Source: DATLZU01 sp051293835 (GTDB taxonomy: Bacteria; Nitrospirota; Nitrospiria; Nitrospirales; Nitrospiraceae). From it: 64,000 nt of DNA. The stretch's first letter is position 1. Each line of letters begins with the position of its first letter. Under the pieces are notes generated by a model, which was given only the letters and a program-made list of their open reading frames with translations, was not told where the DNA came from and made no database searches. The position numbers were made by a program, and so were the translations under genes. The DNA is taken from assembly GCA_051293835.1 (NCBI GenBank), contig JBPKMA010000007.1, forward strand, positions 1 to 64,000, in the 5' to 3' direction. Below are positions 1 to 8,014 of the stretch, in pieces.

Positions 1-232
1 CGTCGTTCAGGCGGTGCGCCGGGGTGATGCGCAGATCATTCAGTTCGACCACCCGGCTGGCCAGCCAACGACCGTAGAACCGAAACGCCAGCACATAGAA
101 GCAGGCCGCCGCGACGACCAGCCACAGACCGTTCACCCGTTCGCCGGGGCTCACGATGCCGGCGACAAAGCCGAATGCCACGGCGCACACCGCTGCGGTC
201 AAAATCCAGACGAACGCCTTCACCGCCTTCAT
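1..232 (-). CDS. cstA: Carbon starvation protein CstA, N-terminal part (cut by window edge)
   Basis: Only the first 77 codons lie in the window. The protein starts MKAVKAFVWILTAAV, has a first membrane helix, a second helix, and then FRFYGRWLASRVVELND followed by TPAHRLND. The YGR..A..V..L.D.R.TP..RLNDG pattern is the recognisable start of CstA, an inner-membrane peptide/pyruvate permease family. The start is the ATG on the minus strand at 232. Nothing can be said about the C-terminal half. The family call is firm; the transported substrate is family knowledge only. Confidence 0.8.
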   Translation of the reverse strand, partial: MKAVKAFVWILTAAVCAVAFGFVAGIVSPGERVNGLWLVVAAACFYVLAFRFYGRWLASRVVELNDLRITPAHRLND

Positions 233-357
233 GCGGCGTATCCTAACAAGGTGTCAGATACCTGTAAATGGGAGCCGGCGTCCGGCGACTCAGACCCTCC
301 GGCACGATGAAGCGAGCGGGGGCAAGCGGCTCTCGCCCTCCGACCGGCGATCAGGGA

Positions 358-1353
358 TCATGGCCCGACCCGAGCCGGTTCTCTCCGGTATCCCAACGCG
401 GCGAGGCACAGCAACCCGATCACAATCCACACCAACTCCCGAAATCGTCGCAACAGCGCGAAGGTGATGCCCGTGACTTCGCTGTACCCGAAAGCAGTGA
501 GGAGCAACAAATTGCCGCCGTCCTGGGCGCCCAAGCTGCCGGGGATGAAGAACGTCCCACCTTTAATGAAAACGGCAAGCGCCCCGATGGAGACGGCCGA
601 CAGAAGCTCAGCCGGCCCGCCCAAATAATAAATCATGACGTACACCTCCAACGCTTCGGCCAGCCATCCCAGGAAGAACATGCCTGTTGAGAAATAAAAC
701 CCGCGCCGATTGCGCGTATAAAATTCGAGGATCGTCTTGTCCAGGAACCGCAGTTTGTCCTCTCGCGCCTCAAGATAGGCGACATTGACGCCGAGTGCGC
801 GCAGTCTTGTCAGCAGCCATGTAAAAATGCCCCGGCGCTGCACCATAATGAATGCCGCCGCTCCGAACGCGAGCAGGCCGACACTCACGAAAGCCGCTAG
901 AACGGTCTGCCCCAACGAGCGCGTTCCCTCGAGCGACCAAAAAGCAAGCGCCACGCCGAGGAGGATAAAGCCCACCTGTGCAACCGTCATTGTCGTCTTG
1001 GCGATCACAACCGAGGCAAGCCCCTCCACCATCGGGATCCGATGCCGCTTAAGCAAATAGGCCTTGAGCGGCTCGCCGCCGAGGTACGCCGTCGGCGTGG
1101 TCATGTTCACCACCTCGCCGGCCGTTCGGATCACCAGCAAGCGCCAGAACGGCACGGCAGCCGCACCGGGACCCAGCGTCAGCCGCCAGCCGTAGGCCTC
1201 CAACACATACATCGCCGCTGACGGAAGGAGCATGACACCCAGCGCCCCGGGGCCAAGCCGCGCCGCCGCGTCATAGATTCGGCCTGGCCCGATATGCCAA
1301 ACAAGCGCGGTGAGCGTGAGAAGCCCGAGGAGCAGGAGAAAGAGTTTAACCAC
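358..1353 (-). CDS. Flippase-like integral membrane protein (LPG synthase TM-domain family)
   Basis: This 331-residue protein consists mostly of membrane helices, beginning MVKLFLLLLGLLTLTALVW. It has the layout of the lysylphosphatidylglycerol-synthase transmembrane family (UPF0104), including a TPTAYLGGEPLKAYLL segment near residue 85 and a GSLGAQDGGNLLL segment near residue 273. Such proteins are often paired with envelope-lipid enzymes and are thought to move lipids across the membrane. The GTG start overlaps the upstream CDP-alcohol phosphotransferase gene by 8 bases, so the two are probably co-translated. The inferred job is flipping or export of the phosphonolipid or glycoconjugate made by this operon. 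There is no catalytic LPG-synthase domain. Confidence 0.8.
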   Translation of the reverse strand: MVKLFLLLLGLLTLTALVWHIGPGRIYDAAARLGPGALGVMLLPSAAMYVLEAYGWRLTLGPGAAAVPFWRLLVIRTAGEVVNMTTPTAYLGGEPLKAYLLKRHRIPMVEGLASVVIAKTTMTVAQVGFILLGVALAFWSLEGTRSLGQTVLAAFVSVGLLAFGAAAFIMVQRRGIFTWLLTRLRALGVNVAYLEAREDKLRFLDKTILEFYTRNRRGFYFSTGMFFLGWLAEALEVYVMIYYLGGPAELLSAVSIGALAVFIKGGTFFIPGSLGAQDGGNLLLLTAFGYSEVTGITFALLRRFRELVWIVIGLLCLAALGYRREPARVGP

Positions 1354-2815
1354 GCGAGCCCAGCGAAGGGCGGATGACCCACAACAGAATCATCCAGAAC
1401 ACCGTTGACCCGATCGCCGCCAGCCACAAGAACCAGTCGAGCTTGCCGAGCAGCGCAAAGAGCAGCACGACGACCGAGAAATCACGGCTGGCCACATTCT
1501 TGAGCAGGAAATTCGACCAGGCCGCCTGGACGGGATTGTTCCAACCCTGTATTGTCCGGATCCGTTGGACCCGGCGCACGAGCCAGAATGAGCAAGCGTT
1601 CCCCAGTATCGTAGCCGCGCCCAGGGCCAACGGGATCCACGCACCGTGGCCCTCACCATGTTGGGTAGACACTCCCCAAGCGATGCCGGCGAAGATCGCC
1701 ATATGGACGACGTTGTCGGCGGTGATGTCCAGCCACGCGCCGAACGGCGACTCGGCGAAGGTCAGCCGAGCTACTTCGCCGTCGCAGCAATCGATGACCG
1801 CCGCCAGTTGAAACAGCAGCGCGGCGCCCACGCCGGTCGCGTAGCCGCCGACGGTGAACCCCGCCGCCGCCATCAAACCGAGGACCGTGGAGACAACCGT
1901 AACGACGTTGGGGGAAAATCGCAGCGCAAGAAACAGCTTGGTGAAGAGCTTCGAGACCTTCCGGTTGAAATGACGATCCACGAAGCCTTCGAACTCGCCT
2001 TTTAAGGACTGGAACAAGGTCCGCTCGGCCGCTTTCACACTGGACGCATCCCGCACATCCTGATACCACTGCCCGGATCCCGCTTGCGCGGGCACGACTC
2101 TAACCCGGCCGTCAAGGATGGCCTGCTCCAGAATGCGCCTGATCGGATGGGATGTGGAGGGTCTTGCGACAGCCGCCAGACTCGAGCGGGAACTCGACGA
2201 CGGACCCGGCTGGAGCGCAGTGCCGAGCCGGCTGGCCGGCAAAACCAGAAGATCGGCTGCGATGCATCCCCCGGTCTGTTCCTGAGAGGCAGCCAGCGAG
2301 ACCAGGCGATCCGCCTCATACCGAACGAGAGGGTTGCCGAGATTCCCCTGTCGCCACGAGTCTGCGGCGCTATACACGACCAGTGCCGCTTCTCCCTCCT
2401 GCAGTCCATCGCACAGCCGCTCAATCAATCCCTTGGAGAAGACCGCCTGCACGCTCGCAATTAGGCAGAACCCTTTCATGTCCTCGGCCAACGCCTCCCA
2501 GGTTCGCGGATCATCCGGGGGAAACTCGCGGATCGGTCTCCATCGCACCGGAACCGTCACCGTCGGGCCTTGACGCAATGTCCGCCTAAGAGCCTCCTCC
2601 TCGCGGCCGGCCAGGACGATCACTTGATTGATCCCCGCACGCTCAAGCGTCAAGACCGCGCGCTGAAACAACGTGAGCCCTCCGACCTTGGTCAGCGGAC
2701 CGATGTTTTCAGACAGGCTCCTTCTCCCATCGGCGAACAGGCCCGCCGTCGTCAGCAGGATCGCCGTGGTCAGCCCCTGTATATCCGTTCGCTTCTGAAC
2801 CGCACTTCCACCCAT
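1346..2815 (-). CDS. Nucleotidyltransferase / CDP-alcohol phosphatidyltransferase fusion
   Basis: This is a 489-residue two-domain enzyme. Residues about 15-230 form a nucleotidyltransferase-like domain; the usual glycine-rich loop is poorly conserved (LLTTAGLFADGRRSL). Residues about 290-480 form a membrane CDP-alcohol phosphotransferase. Its catalytic signature D-x2-DG-x2-AR-x8-G-x3-D-x3-D is fully present, starting at DCCDGEVAR and ending GAWLDITAD. This domain transfers a phospho- or phosphono-alcohol from a CDP/CMP carrier to a lipid alcohol. With PEP-mutase-pathway genes beside it, the simplest reading is transfer of aminoethylphosphonate from CMP-AEP to diacylglycerol, giving a phosphonolipid. 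A CDP-inositol-type polar lipid is the alternative. Confidence 0.85.
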   Translation of the reverse strand: MGGSAVQKRTDIQGLTTAILLTTAGLFADGRRSLSENIGPLTKVGGLTLFQRAVLTLERAGINQVIVLAGREEEALRRTLRQGPTVTVPVRWRPIREFPPDDPRTWEALAEDMKGFCLIASVQAVFSKGLIERLCDGLQEGEAALVVYSAADSWRQGNLGNPLVRYEADRLVSLAASQEQTGGCIAADLLVLPASRLGTALQPGPSSSSRSSLAAVARPSTSHPIRRILEQAILDGRVRVVPAQAGSGQWYQDVRDASSVKAAERTLFQSLKGEFEGFVDRHFNRKVSKLFTKLFLALRFSPNVVTVVSTVLGLMAAAGFTVGGYATGVGAALLFQLAAVIDCCDGEVARLTFAESPFGAWLDITADNVVHMAIFAGIAWGVSTQHGEGHGAWIPLALGAATILGNACSFWLVRRVQRIRTIQGWNNPVQAAWSNFLLKNVASRDFSVVVLLFALLGKLDWFLWLAAIGSTVFWMILLWVIRPSLGSRG

Positions 2816-2910
2816 GTTTCACGCGCGTCGTCCGTCAAACACCCCTCGCGCAGAGACACACAGGACGCCCTCGCTTGGCATCGACGGTCGATGATCTCGC
2901 CGCCCCGTTT

Positions 2911-3633
2911 CTATTCCAGCTTCGGCAAGATATCCCGCTCCGCCCGCACGACATCTTCGGGAAAATCGATCTCGATCCACGGCAGGCCGCCGATTTTCTC
3001 GCACCCCACCGTGACGTCCCGAAAGAATTCCAACAGGCCGTCTTCATACTCCATGTCCCACAGACCCCGATCCACATAGCCTTTGAGGGAGTTCACCAGG
3101 TGTTGCGCGTGACGGTGCTGGACTTTCAGGAATCCCACCCCCTCGCCCGCATAATCATACTGCAAGGGCATCTGCTTGGTCAGCGCGATTACCCGCCCCC
3201 CGCGCACCACGACCATGCATTCCTCTCCCTGCTGCAAGACTGTCTCATCCATCAGCAACGCGTTGGGCCATGGCGAGCAGACCAGCCGCCGAAGGATCTC
3301 CCGATGAAACAGCACGTCCGCGTCCATGATGAGCGCGTCGTCGTCCAGTTCCGTCCGGGCCAGCCACAGAGACGAGATGCTGCCGCGATGATACTGCTCG
3401 TTGACGAGATAGGTGATGCGTACGCCGCAACAAGCCGTTCCCGCAACGGCCCTGATCATGTCTTGCTTATATCCGACCACGATCGTCGCTCGCCTGACGC
3501 CCAAGCTTCCCAGGGCATCCAGAGACCGCAGAAGAAGCGAGCGCCCACCGAATTCGATGAGGCACTTCGGGCGATGCTGCGTAATGGACCACAGCCGTTT
3601 ACCAACTCCGGCTGCGAGGATGACGGCTTTCAT
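2911..3633 (-). CDS. CTP:phosphonate (phosphocholine-type) cytidylyltransferase
   Basis: A 240-residue nucleotidyltransferase of the LicC/PntC type. The N-terminal loop MKAVILAAGVGKRLW followed by HRPKCLIEFGG is the standard nucleotide-binding motif, and DADVLF near residue 105 is the metal-binding DxD region. The family activates phosphocholine, phosphoethanolamine or 2-aminoethylphosphonate (AEP) with CTP. The ATG overlaps the stop of the AEP transaminase gene by 4 bases, so CMP-AEP synthesis is the likely reaction. The exact phospho-alcohol substrate cannot be proven from sequence. Confidence 0.82.
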   Translation of the reverse strand: MKAVILAAGVGKRLWSITQHRPKCLIEFGGRSLLLRSLDALGSLGVRRATIVVGYKQDMIRAVAGTACCGVRITYLVNEQYHRGSISSLWLARTELDDDALIMDADVLFHREILRRLVCSPWPNALLMDETVLQQGEECMVVVRGGRVIALTKQMPLQYDYAGEGVGFLKVQHRHAQHLVNSLKGYVDRGLWDMEYEDGLLEFFRDVTVGCEKIGGLPWIEIDFPEDVVRAERDILPKLE

Positions 3634-4724
3634 GTGCGAACGGCCGCGCTCTCCAGAACGCGCTCAAAGGCCTGCAGAAACCCTTCGATCTGCTGAGTCG
3701 CCAGGGCGCCCATATTCGCGACGCGGAAGATCTTGCCTTCCAGTTGCCCCTGGCCGGCGTAGATGACGTAGCCCTGCTCCTTCAGCCGATCATGGAGAGT
3801 CTGGTAGGCCACCCCCGGGGGAAGATAGTAGGACGTAACGGTGTTGGATTGCAGCTCAGGCGGGAGCACCGGCTTGAGACCCAGAGCGCTCATCCGCCGG
3901 CGGATGAGCGCCGCCGCCTTCGCGTACCGTTGAATCCGGTTCGCCACTCCCTCTTCCAACAGTTCGTTCAATGCCTCATCGAACGCATAGTACAACTGAA
4001 CCGCTGGCGTGAAGGGAATCGCCTCCCTGCCTTCCTCATCGAAATAATGGGTGAGATGGAGGTACCAGGAGCGTTTCGGATAACCCTTTATCCGCTCCAT
4101 AAATCCCCGTCGGACCAAAACAAACGACACCCCAGGAAACCCCTGGATGCACTTTCCCGCCGTTCCGGCCACCATATAGACATGCGATCCGGCGATGTCC
4201 ACTGGTTCGCCTGCCAGACCGCTCACGGAATCCAGAATGAAGACCCGATTCTGGCTGTCCACCACATCCGCGATCTCTTTGACCGGGTTGATCAAGCCGG
4301 TCGTCGTTTCGTGGTGCACCATGGCAACCGCATGGACCTCGGGATGCTGCCGGAGCGCCACCCGGAGCTTTTCCGGATCAGGCCGCGTCCCCCACTCCAA
4401 TTTGAACTCCGACACGCCGAGGCGGTGGAGCCCCACCATGTTGGAAATCCGTTCGCCGTATACCCCGTTGTTAATGACCAGGATCCGCTTCCCGTGGGGA
4501 ATCGAGGAGAGGACCGCGGATTCGACCGCAGCCGTGCCTGATCCTGTGAGGATGATCGCCGCATATTCGGACTCGGCCCCCGGTACGAACGCCTTCAGGA
4601 GTTTCTGACGGATGCCGCGGAGCAAGTCCGCGAACTCGGATTCGCGATGGCAGATATCCGGGCGGCTAAGCGCCTGCCGCACCCGCTCAGACACGTTGAC
4701 GGGACCAGGATTCAGCAAAATCAT
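3630..4724 (-). CDS. phnW: 2-aminoethylphosphonate:pyruvate transaminase-like (PhnW family)
   Basis: A PLP-dependent class V aminotransferase of about 364 residues. The start MILLNPGPVNVSERV and the PLP-lysine region AGTAGKCIQGFPGVSF are typical of PhnW-type enzymes, which carry KCIQG(V/F)PG. In the biosynthetic direction it would aminate phosphonoacetaldehyde to AEP. I chose the ATG at 4724 because AGAGG lies 6 bases upstream; a GTG at 4739 is possible. It lies between the decarboxylase and the cytidylyltransferase, exactly the expected pathway order. A related alanine-glyoxylate aminotransferase is the alternative but fits the context less well. Confidence 0.85.
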   Translation of the reverse strand: MILLNPGPVNVSERVRQALSRPDICHRESEFADLLRGIRQKLLKAFVPGAESEYAAIILTGSGTAAVESAVLSSIPHGKRILVINNGVYGERISNMVGLHRLGVSEFKLEWGTRPDPEKLRVALRQHPEVHAVAMVHHETTTGLINPVKEIADVVDSQNRVFILDSVSGLAGEPVDIAGSHVYMVAGTAGKCIQGFPGVSFVLVRRGFMERIKGYPKRSWYLHLTHYFDEEGREAIPFTPAVQLYYAFDEALNELLEEGVANRIQRYAKAAALIRRRMSALGLKPVLPPELQSNTVTSYYLPPGVAYQTLHDRLKEQGYVIYAGQGQLEGKIFRVANMGALATQQIEGFLQAFERVLESAAVRT

Positions 4725-4801
4725 AAGAGCCTCTGGCACCAGGCGATGGACGGAAGGCTATGGCCCGAGGGGACATCCGCCCTTCAGCTTATAGCCTATA
4801 T

Positions 4802-5380
4802 TCATGCAATCGCCTTCATAAACCGCCTGGTGATCTCGGGCGGTTCCAGCATCACACGGCCTACGTCTTCCGCCATCTCATTGACTTTCACGAGTAGGAA
4901 ACTCGGGCCGTCTTTCTCCAGCATGGCTTTGAACTCGTACACCAGATCTTCGCGTTCGCGCACCCGTTCGACGTTCACATACCCGGCCGCTTTCGCCACT
5001 AGGTCCAGCCGCACGACATTCGAGATCGTCGGCTGGTTACCCGTACTGCCATAGACTTCGTTGTCGAAGACGACGTGCACAAAGTTCTTAGGACGCAGCG
5101 CCCCGACCGTCGCCAACGTCCCCAGGCTCATCAGGACATTCCCGTCGCCGTCGAAGATGATAACTTTTTTATTCGGCTTTGCTAAGGCCACGCCCAATCC
5201 AATGGCTGGCGCCATCCCCATCGATCCGATCATGTAGAAATGCGTCGGGCGATCGGCGATTTTGAACGTTTCACGGGACGGAAAGCCATTGCAGATAATC
5301 ACCGGTTGATCGGTGAGCAACTCCAACGCTGCAGCGATCGCCTGAGCCCGGCTGATGAGCGTGCCTTGTTCCGGTCTCAT
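4802..5380 (-). CDS. Phosphonopyruvate decarboxylase, TPP-binding (beta) subunit
   Basis: C-terminal half of a ThDP-dependent decarboxylase encoded as a separate gene, about 192 residues. The ThDP/Mg motif GDGNVLMSLG followed about 27 residues later by FDNEVYG is clear. Split alpha/beta genes are also known in sulfopyruvate decarboxylase (ComD/ComE), but the neighbours point to phosphonopyruvate, giving phosphonoacetaldehyde and CO2. The ATG at 5380 has GGGAA upstream; an in-frame GTG at 5449 would add 23 unconserved-looking residues. It should form a complex with the alpha subunit just upstream. Confidence 0.82.
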   Translation of the reverse strand: MRPEQGTLISRAQAIAAALELLTDQPVIICNGFPSRETFKIADRPTHFYMIGSMGMAPAIGLGVALAKPNKKVIIFDGDGNVLMSLGTLATVGALRPKNFVHVVFDNEVYGSTGNQPTISNVVRLDLVAKAAGYVNVERVREREDLVYEFKAMLEKDGPSFLLVKVNEMAEDVGRVMLEPPEITRRFMKAIA

Positions 5381-5456
5381 TCGAATTCCCTTTGTCAACC
5401 GGCAAGCGCCTTCCGACGATCGACGATTGACGAATGGCCGCTGACGCACAGAGCTT

Positions 5457-5960
5457 TCACGGCTGCAGCCCCTTTACCACACCCTTCTTGATCAGGAGGG
5501 CCACCGGAATGCCCTGTTGCATAAGGGTTTCCACCACCCACTTCAGATCATTCATGACCGTTTGTTCCGACAGCGTCCGATGCGGGATCCGCACCGTGTC
5601 CAGCAATTGTGTCATGGTCTGCCCCATAACCAAGTGTTCCGGCGCGTCTTTGCCTTGGAAGCCCCGCCACGAGACGATCAAAAGACAGGGCTGGCGGTAA
5701 ATCAGATTGAGCGAGACCAGGGTGTTCAGTGAGGTGCCCAGCCCCGAATTTTGCATCAACACCGCCGGGATCTTGCCCGCCATATAGGCGCCGGCCGCCA
5801 TGGCGACGGCCTCGTCTTCCCGCACCGCTGGCACATAAAGGCGCCGCTCCAGAAGTTCGGCGATAATTCCGCCCAGGATGGAATCTGGCACGCCAGTGAA
5901 AAAATTGACCCCCAGATTCTGGAGCGCCTGAACGAACGTATCGCTTTCGATCACGTCCAC
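5457..5960 (-). CDS. Phosphonopyruvate decarboxylase, pyrimidine-binding (alpha) subunit
   Basis: A 167-residue PYR-domain half of the decarboxylase, first gene of the operon. Residues 19-30 (FFTGVPDSILGG) and REDEAVAMAAGAYMAG near residue 42, with the ThDP-activating glutamate, are typical of phosphonopyruvate/sulfopyruvate decarboxylase. Start is GTG at 5960, since the frame is closed by TAA a short way upstream; another GTG lies two codons further on. Decarboxylation drives the unfavourable PEP mutase equilibrium, so this enzyme commits carbon to C-P compounds. A sigma70 promoter lies about 45 bases upstream. Confidence 0.82.
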   Translation of the reverse strand: MDVIESDTFVQALQNLGVNFFTGVPDSILGGIIAELLERRLYVPAVREDEAVAMAAGAYMAGKIPAVLMQNSGLGTSLNTLVSLNLIYRQPCLLIVSWRGFQGKDAPEHLVMGQTMTQLLDTVRIPHRTLSEQTVMNDLKWVVETLMQQGIPVALLIKKGVVKGLQP

Positions 5961-6004
5961 CCCGCCGGAGAGGCCTCGTGCAAGTCCGCAAAAAAGCGGG
6001 TCGC

Positions 6005-6034
6005 ATTATAGCCAAGCATCGGGTCATTCCTCAA
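6005..6034 (-). promoter_or_regulatory. Sigma70-type promoter of the phosphonate operon
   Basis: On the minus strand, TTGAGG (6034-6029) is followed after 18 bases by a perfect TATAAT (6010-6005). Predicted transcription would begin near 5998, giving a leader of about 40 bases before the GTG of the decarboxylase alpha gene. It faces away from the first gene of the divergent secreted-protein triplet. Confidence 0.6.
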
Positions 6035-6083
6035 CCAAGAGGGAGTTGCGTTACCGTCACGCCCATGGTAGCGTGCTCCTGCA

Positions 6084-6650
6084 ATGCAGGAACGTGGCTA
6101 CACGGTTTTGATCCGACACCTTCACATCGGCGTCGCGCTCGCCTGCGGACTGACCGCCGTCGGGTGGCTCGTTCCGCAGTTCGGCCTTCGCCCGGCCCAC
6201 GCCGTCGTCACAATGGTGAACGACCCCAAAGGCTTTTACGACATTCCCTGGGGCCTCCCGCTCGCTGGCATCCCCAGCCTCACGCTGACCCACGCCGGCA
6301 TGCTGATTCAAGATTATGAATGGAAGAACGGTCCACCCAAGCTCGGTGACACGCCGGTCGACAGCATGCGATTCTCCGCCGTCGAGGGGAAGTTCGCACG
6401 GGTCATGATCCGTTACCGCGGGCAGAAAACCCATGAGCAAGTGCTGACCTATCTGCAGACCCGCTTTGGTCGCATCGAGCGCATTCCGGGGCAGATGCTG
6501 CGCGGTTTGAGCCAGCAATACACCTGGCGGGGCACGGATACCGAAATCAATCTGACCTATGAGGCCAACGGCGAGCGCGGCTTCGTCTTCTTCGAGAGCC
6601 GCACGCTGGCGCCACGGTTCAACGAAGGAATGTCGGAAACCGGCGAATGA
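6084..6650 (+). CDS. Secreted protein of unknown function, copy 1 of a tandem triplet
   Basis: A 188-residue protein with an N-terminal signal segment (VALACGLTAVGWLVP) and then a domain starting TMVNDPKGFYDIPWG. The same domain occurs at 6755-7277 and 7354-7938, with shared landmarks DPKGF..IPWG, DSMRF..V.GKFARV.(I/V)RY, L..(R/Q)(F/Y)G, T..(P)GQ, and FFES near the C-terminus. No catalytic motif is visible. The triplet sits between the two arms of the phosphonate locus and may be unrelated to it. I do not recognise the family; export to the periplasm is the only functional inference. Confidence 0.75.
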   Translation: MQERGYTVLIRHLHIGVALACGLTAVGWLVPQFGLRPAHAVVTMVNDPKGFYDIPWGLPLAGIPSLTLTHAGMLIQDYEWKNGPPKLGDTPVDSMRFSAVEGKFARVMIRYRGQKTHEQVLTYLQTRFGRIERIPGQMLRGLSQQYTWRGTDTEINLTYEANGERGFVFFESRTLAPRFNEGMSETGE

Positions 6651-6754
6651 ATTACCTGCTGACGGAACTGACGGCGGACTTCTGAAACCGTCCGAGAAGA
6701 GACGAGAAGAGAATAGCGGAAGGCCGGTGACAAGTCGCGCATCGCGCTGGGCAT

Positions 6755-7277
6755 ATGGCGCGCGCGAAGCCGTCCTGGAGCAGGATCGAACGCAACCGAC
6801 AAGGGTGCAGAGATAGAACAGCCGGCGTCTGCTTATCTTGCATCTTCTTCGCGGGATTTTTGCTCACCGCATCGCCCGCCAGCGCCGTACCGATGACCAA
6901 CAATCCCACCGGGTTCGAAGGTATCCCTTGGGGGTCGTCTTTTCCGCGCCCGCCAACTTTGGGGTGGCCGAGGAAGCGGGGCACACCAAGGTCCCATCGT
7001 CATCGACTTCATGCGGTTCATGCCCATCGACGGGAAATTCGCATGGGTCATCGTCAAGTATCATGGAAGTGACACCCATCGGAGAGTCGTCGAGTATCTC
7101 CAGGCGAGGTTCGGTCCTCTCGATGCGACACCGGGACAAATCGCCGGTGGCGCGTTTCAGGAGTACGTATGGCAGGGCGACGAAAGTCAGAGCAGTTTGA
7201 CCTACAACACGCGACGAGACCTTGGGGTCATCTTCTTGAAAGTCGGGCCCTGGCATCCGCTTTCACCGAAGGGATGA
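6755..7277 (+). pseudogene. Broken copy 2 of the secreted-protein triplet
   Basis: The first reading frame gives a signal peptide and SAVPMTNNPTGFEGIPWG, matching the other two copies. After PWG the frame is lost: conserved residues resume only in another frame at about 7008 (FMRFMPIDGKFAWVIVKYHG) and continue to the stop at 7277. Compared with copy 3, about ten codons are missing around 6945-7005 and the frame has shifted. A full-length protein cannot be made, so this is a pseudogene unless the assembly is wrong here. Confidence 0.7.
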
Positions 7278-7353
7278 TACCGATCCCCGATCTTGGCGGT
7301 GCGACGTATAATATCAATAATTATCCAATTGCGTGCACACACGAGGTAGCGCT

Positions 7354-7938
7354 ATGAACGCCTTCTTGCTTCCGCAGCCTTCGCTTTACGCGCACGCCAT
7401 CCTCGACCGGACCACACGTGCGCGGACAACGAGTCCTTTGTTCCTGCTCCTCGCCGGGCTTGCCTCATTTCTTCTTGAATCACCGGCCGGGGCCGTGCCC
7501 ATGACCACCGATCCCAAAGGGTTCGAAGGCATCCCCTGGGGCGCGACATTCTCGGAGACGGCCACGTTCGTGAAAGTGGACGAAAGCGGGCGATTCCAGA
7601 CTTACGAATTGAAATCGGGAGTGCCGCCGCTTGGCGGAGTCTCGGTAGACTCGATGCGGTTTACGACCGTAGACGGAAAATTCGCCCGCGTTACGGTCCG
7701 CTACCATGGTCAGGCCGAGCACGACCGAATCATAGCGTACCTCGAATCCCAGTACGGCCCCCTGGATCGGACACCCGGTCAGATCGCGGCCGGGGCCGTG
7801 CAACTTTTCTCCTGGAGCGGACCGATGACAGAGGTCACGCTCCGCTACCGAGGGCGGGACAGTCAGGGTATTATTTTCTTCGAGAGCCAGTCGCTGCGCT
7901 CCTCATTCACCGAAGGCGCTTCCTCCACCGCGCAGTGA
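7354..7938 (+). CDS. Secreted protein of unknown function, copy 3 of the triplet
   Basis: A 194-residue protein, the best-preserved member with copy 1. The ATG at 7354 has GAGGT upstream; a GTG at 7333 is less likely. The signal segment (LFLLLAGLASFLLESPAGA) precedes VPMTTDPKGFEGIPWG, DSMRFTTVDGKFARVTV and GIIFFESQSL. It sits just upstream of the PEP mutase-like gene on the same strand with a 76-base gap, so co-transcription is possible. No known family recognised. Confidence 0.75.
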   Translation: MNAFLLPQPSLYAHAILDRTTRARTTSPLFLLLAGLASFLLESPAGAVPMTTDPKGFEGIPWGATFSETATFVKVDESGRFQTYELKSGVPPLGGVSVDSMRFTTVDGKFARVTVRYHGQAEHDRIIAYLESQYGPLDRTPGQIAAGAVQLFSWSGPMTEVTLRYRGRDSQGIIFFESQSLRSSFTEGASSTAQ

Positions 7939-8014
7939 TGGGAGCGCACCGCAGTGCGGACCCGACGAAACTTTTCATTGACAAGCGGCGAGCGTTTTCG
8001 CAAGATGCCTCCCC

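Noticed and set aside
14..690. Plus-strand frames at the left edge
   Set aside because: They are antisense to the CstA start and the flippase-like gene, which have family support.
5957..6025. A 22-codon frame (MLGYNATRFFADLHEASPAG...) whose stop overlaps the start of the decarboxylase alpha gene, as a leader peptide
   Set aside because: The predicted transcription start near 5998 lies inside it, so its ATG would not be in the mRNA.
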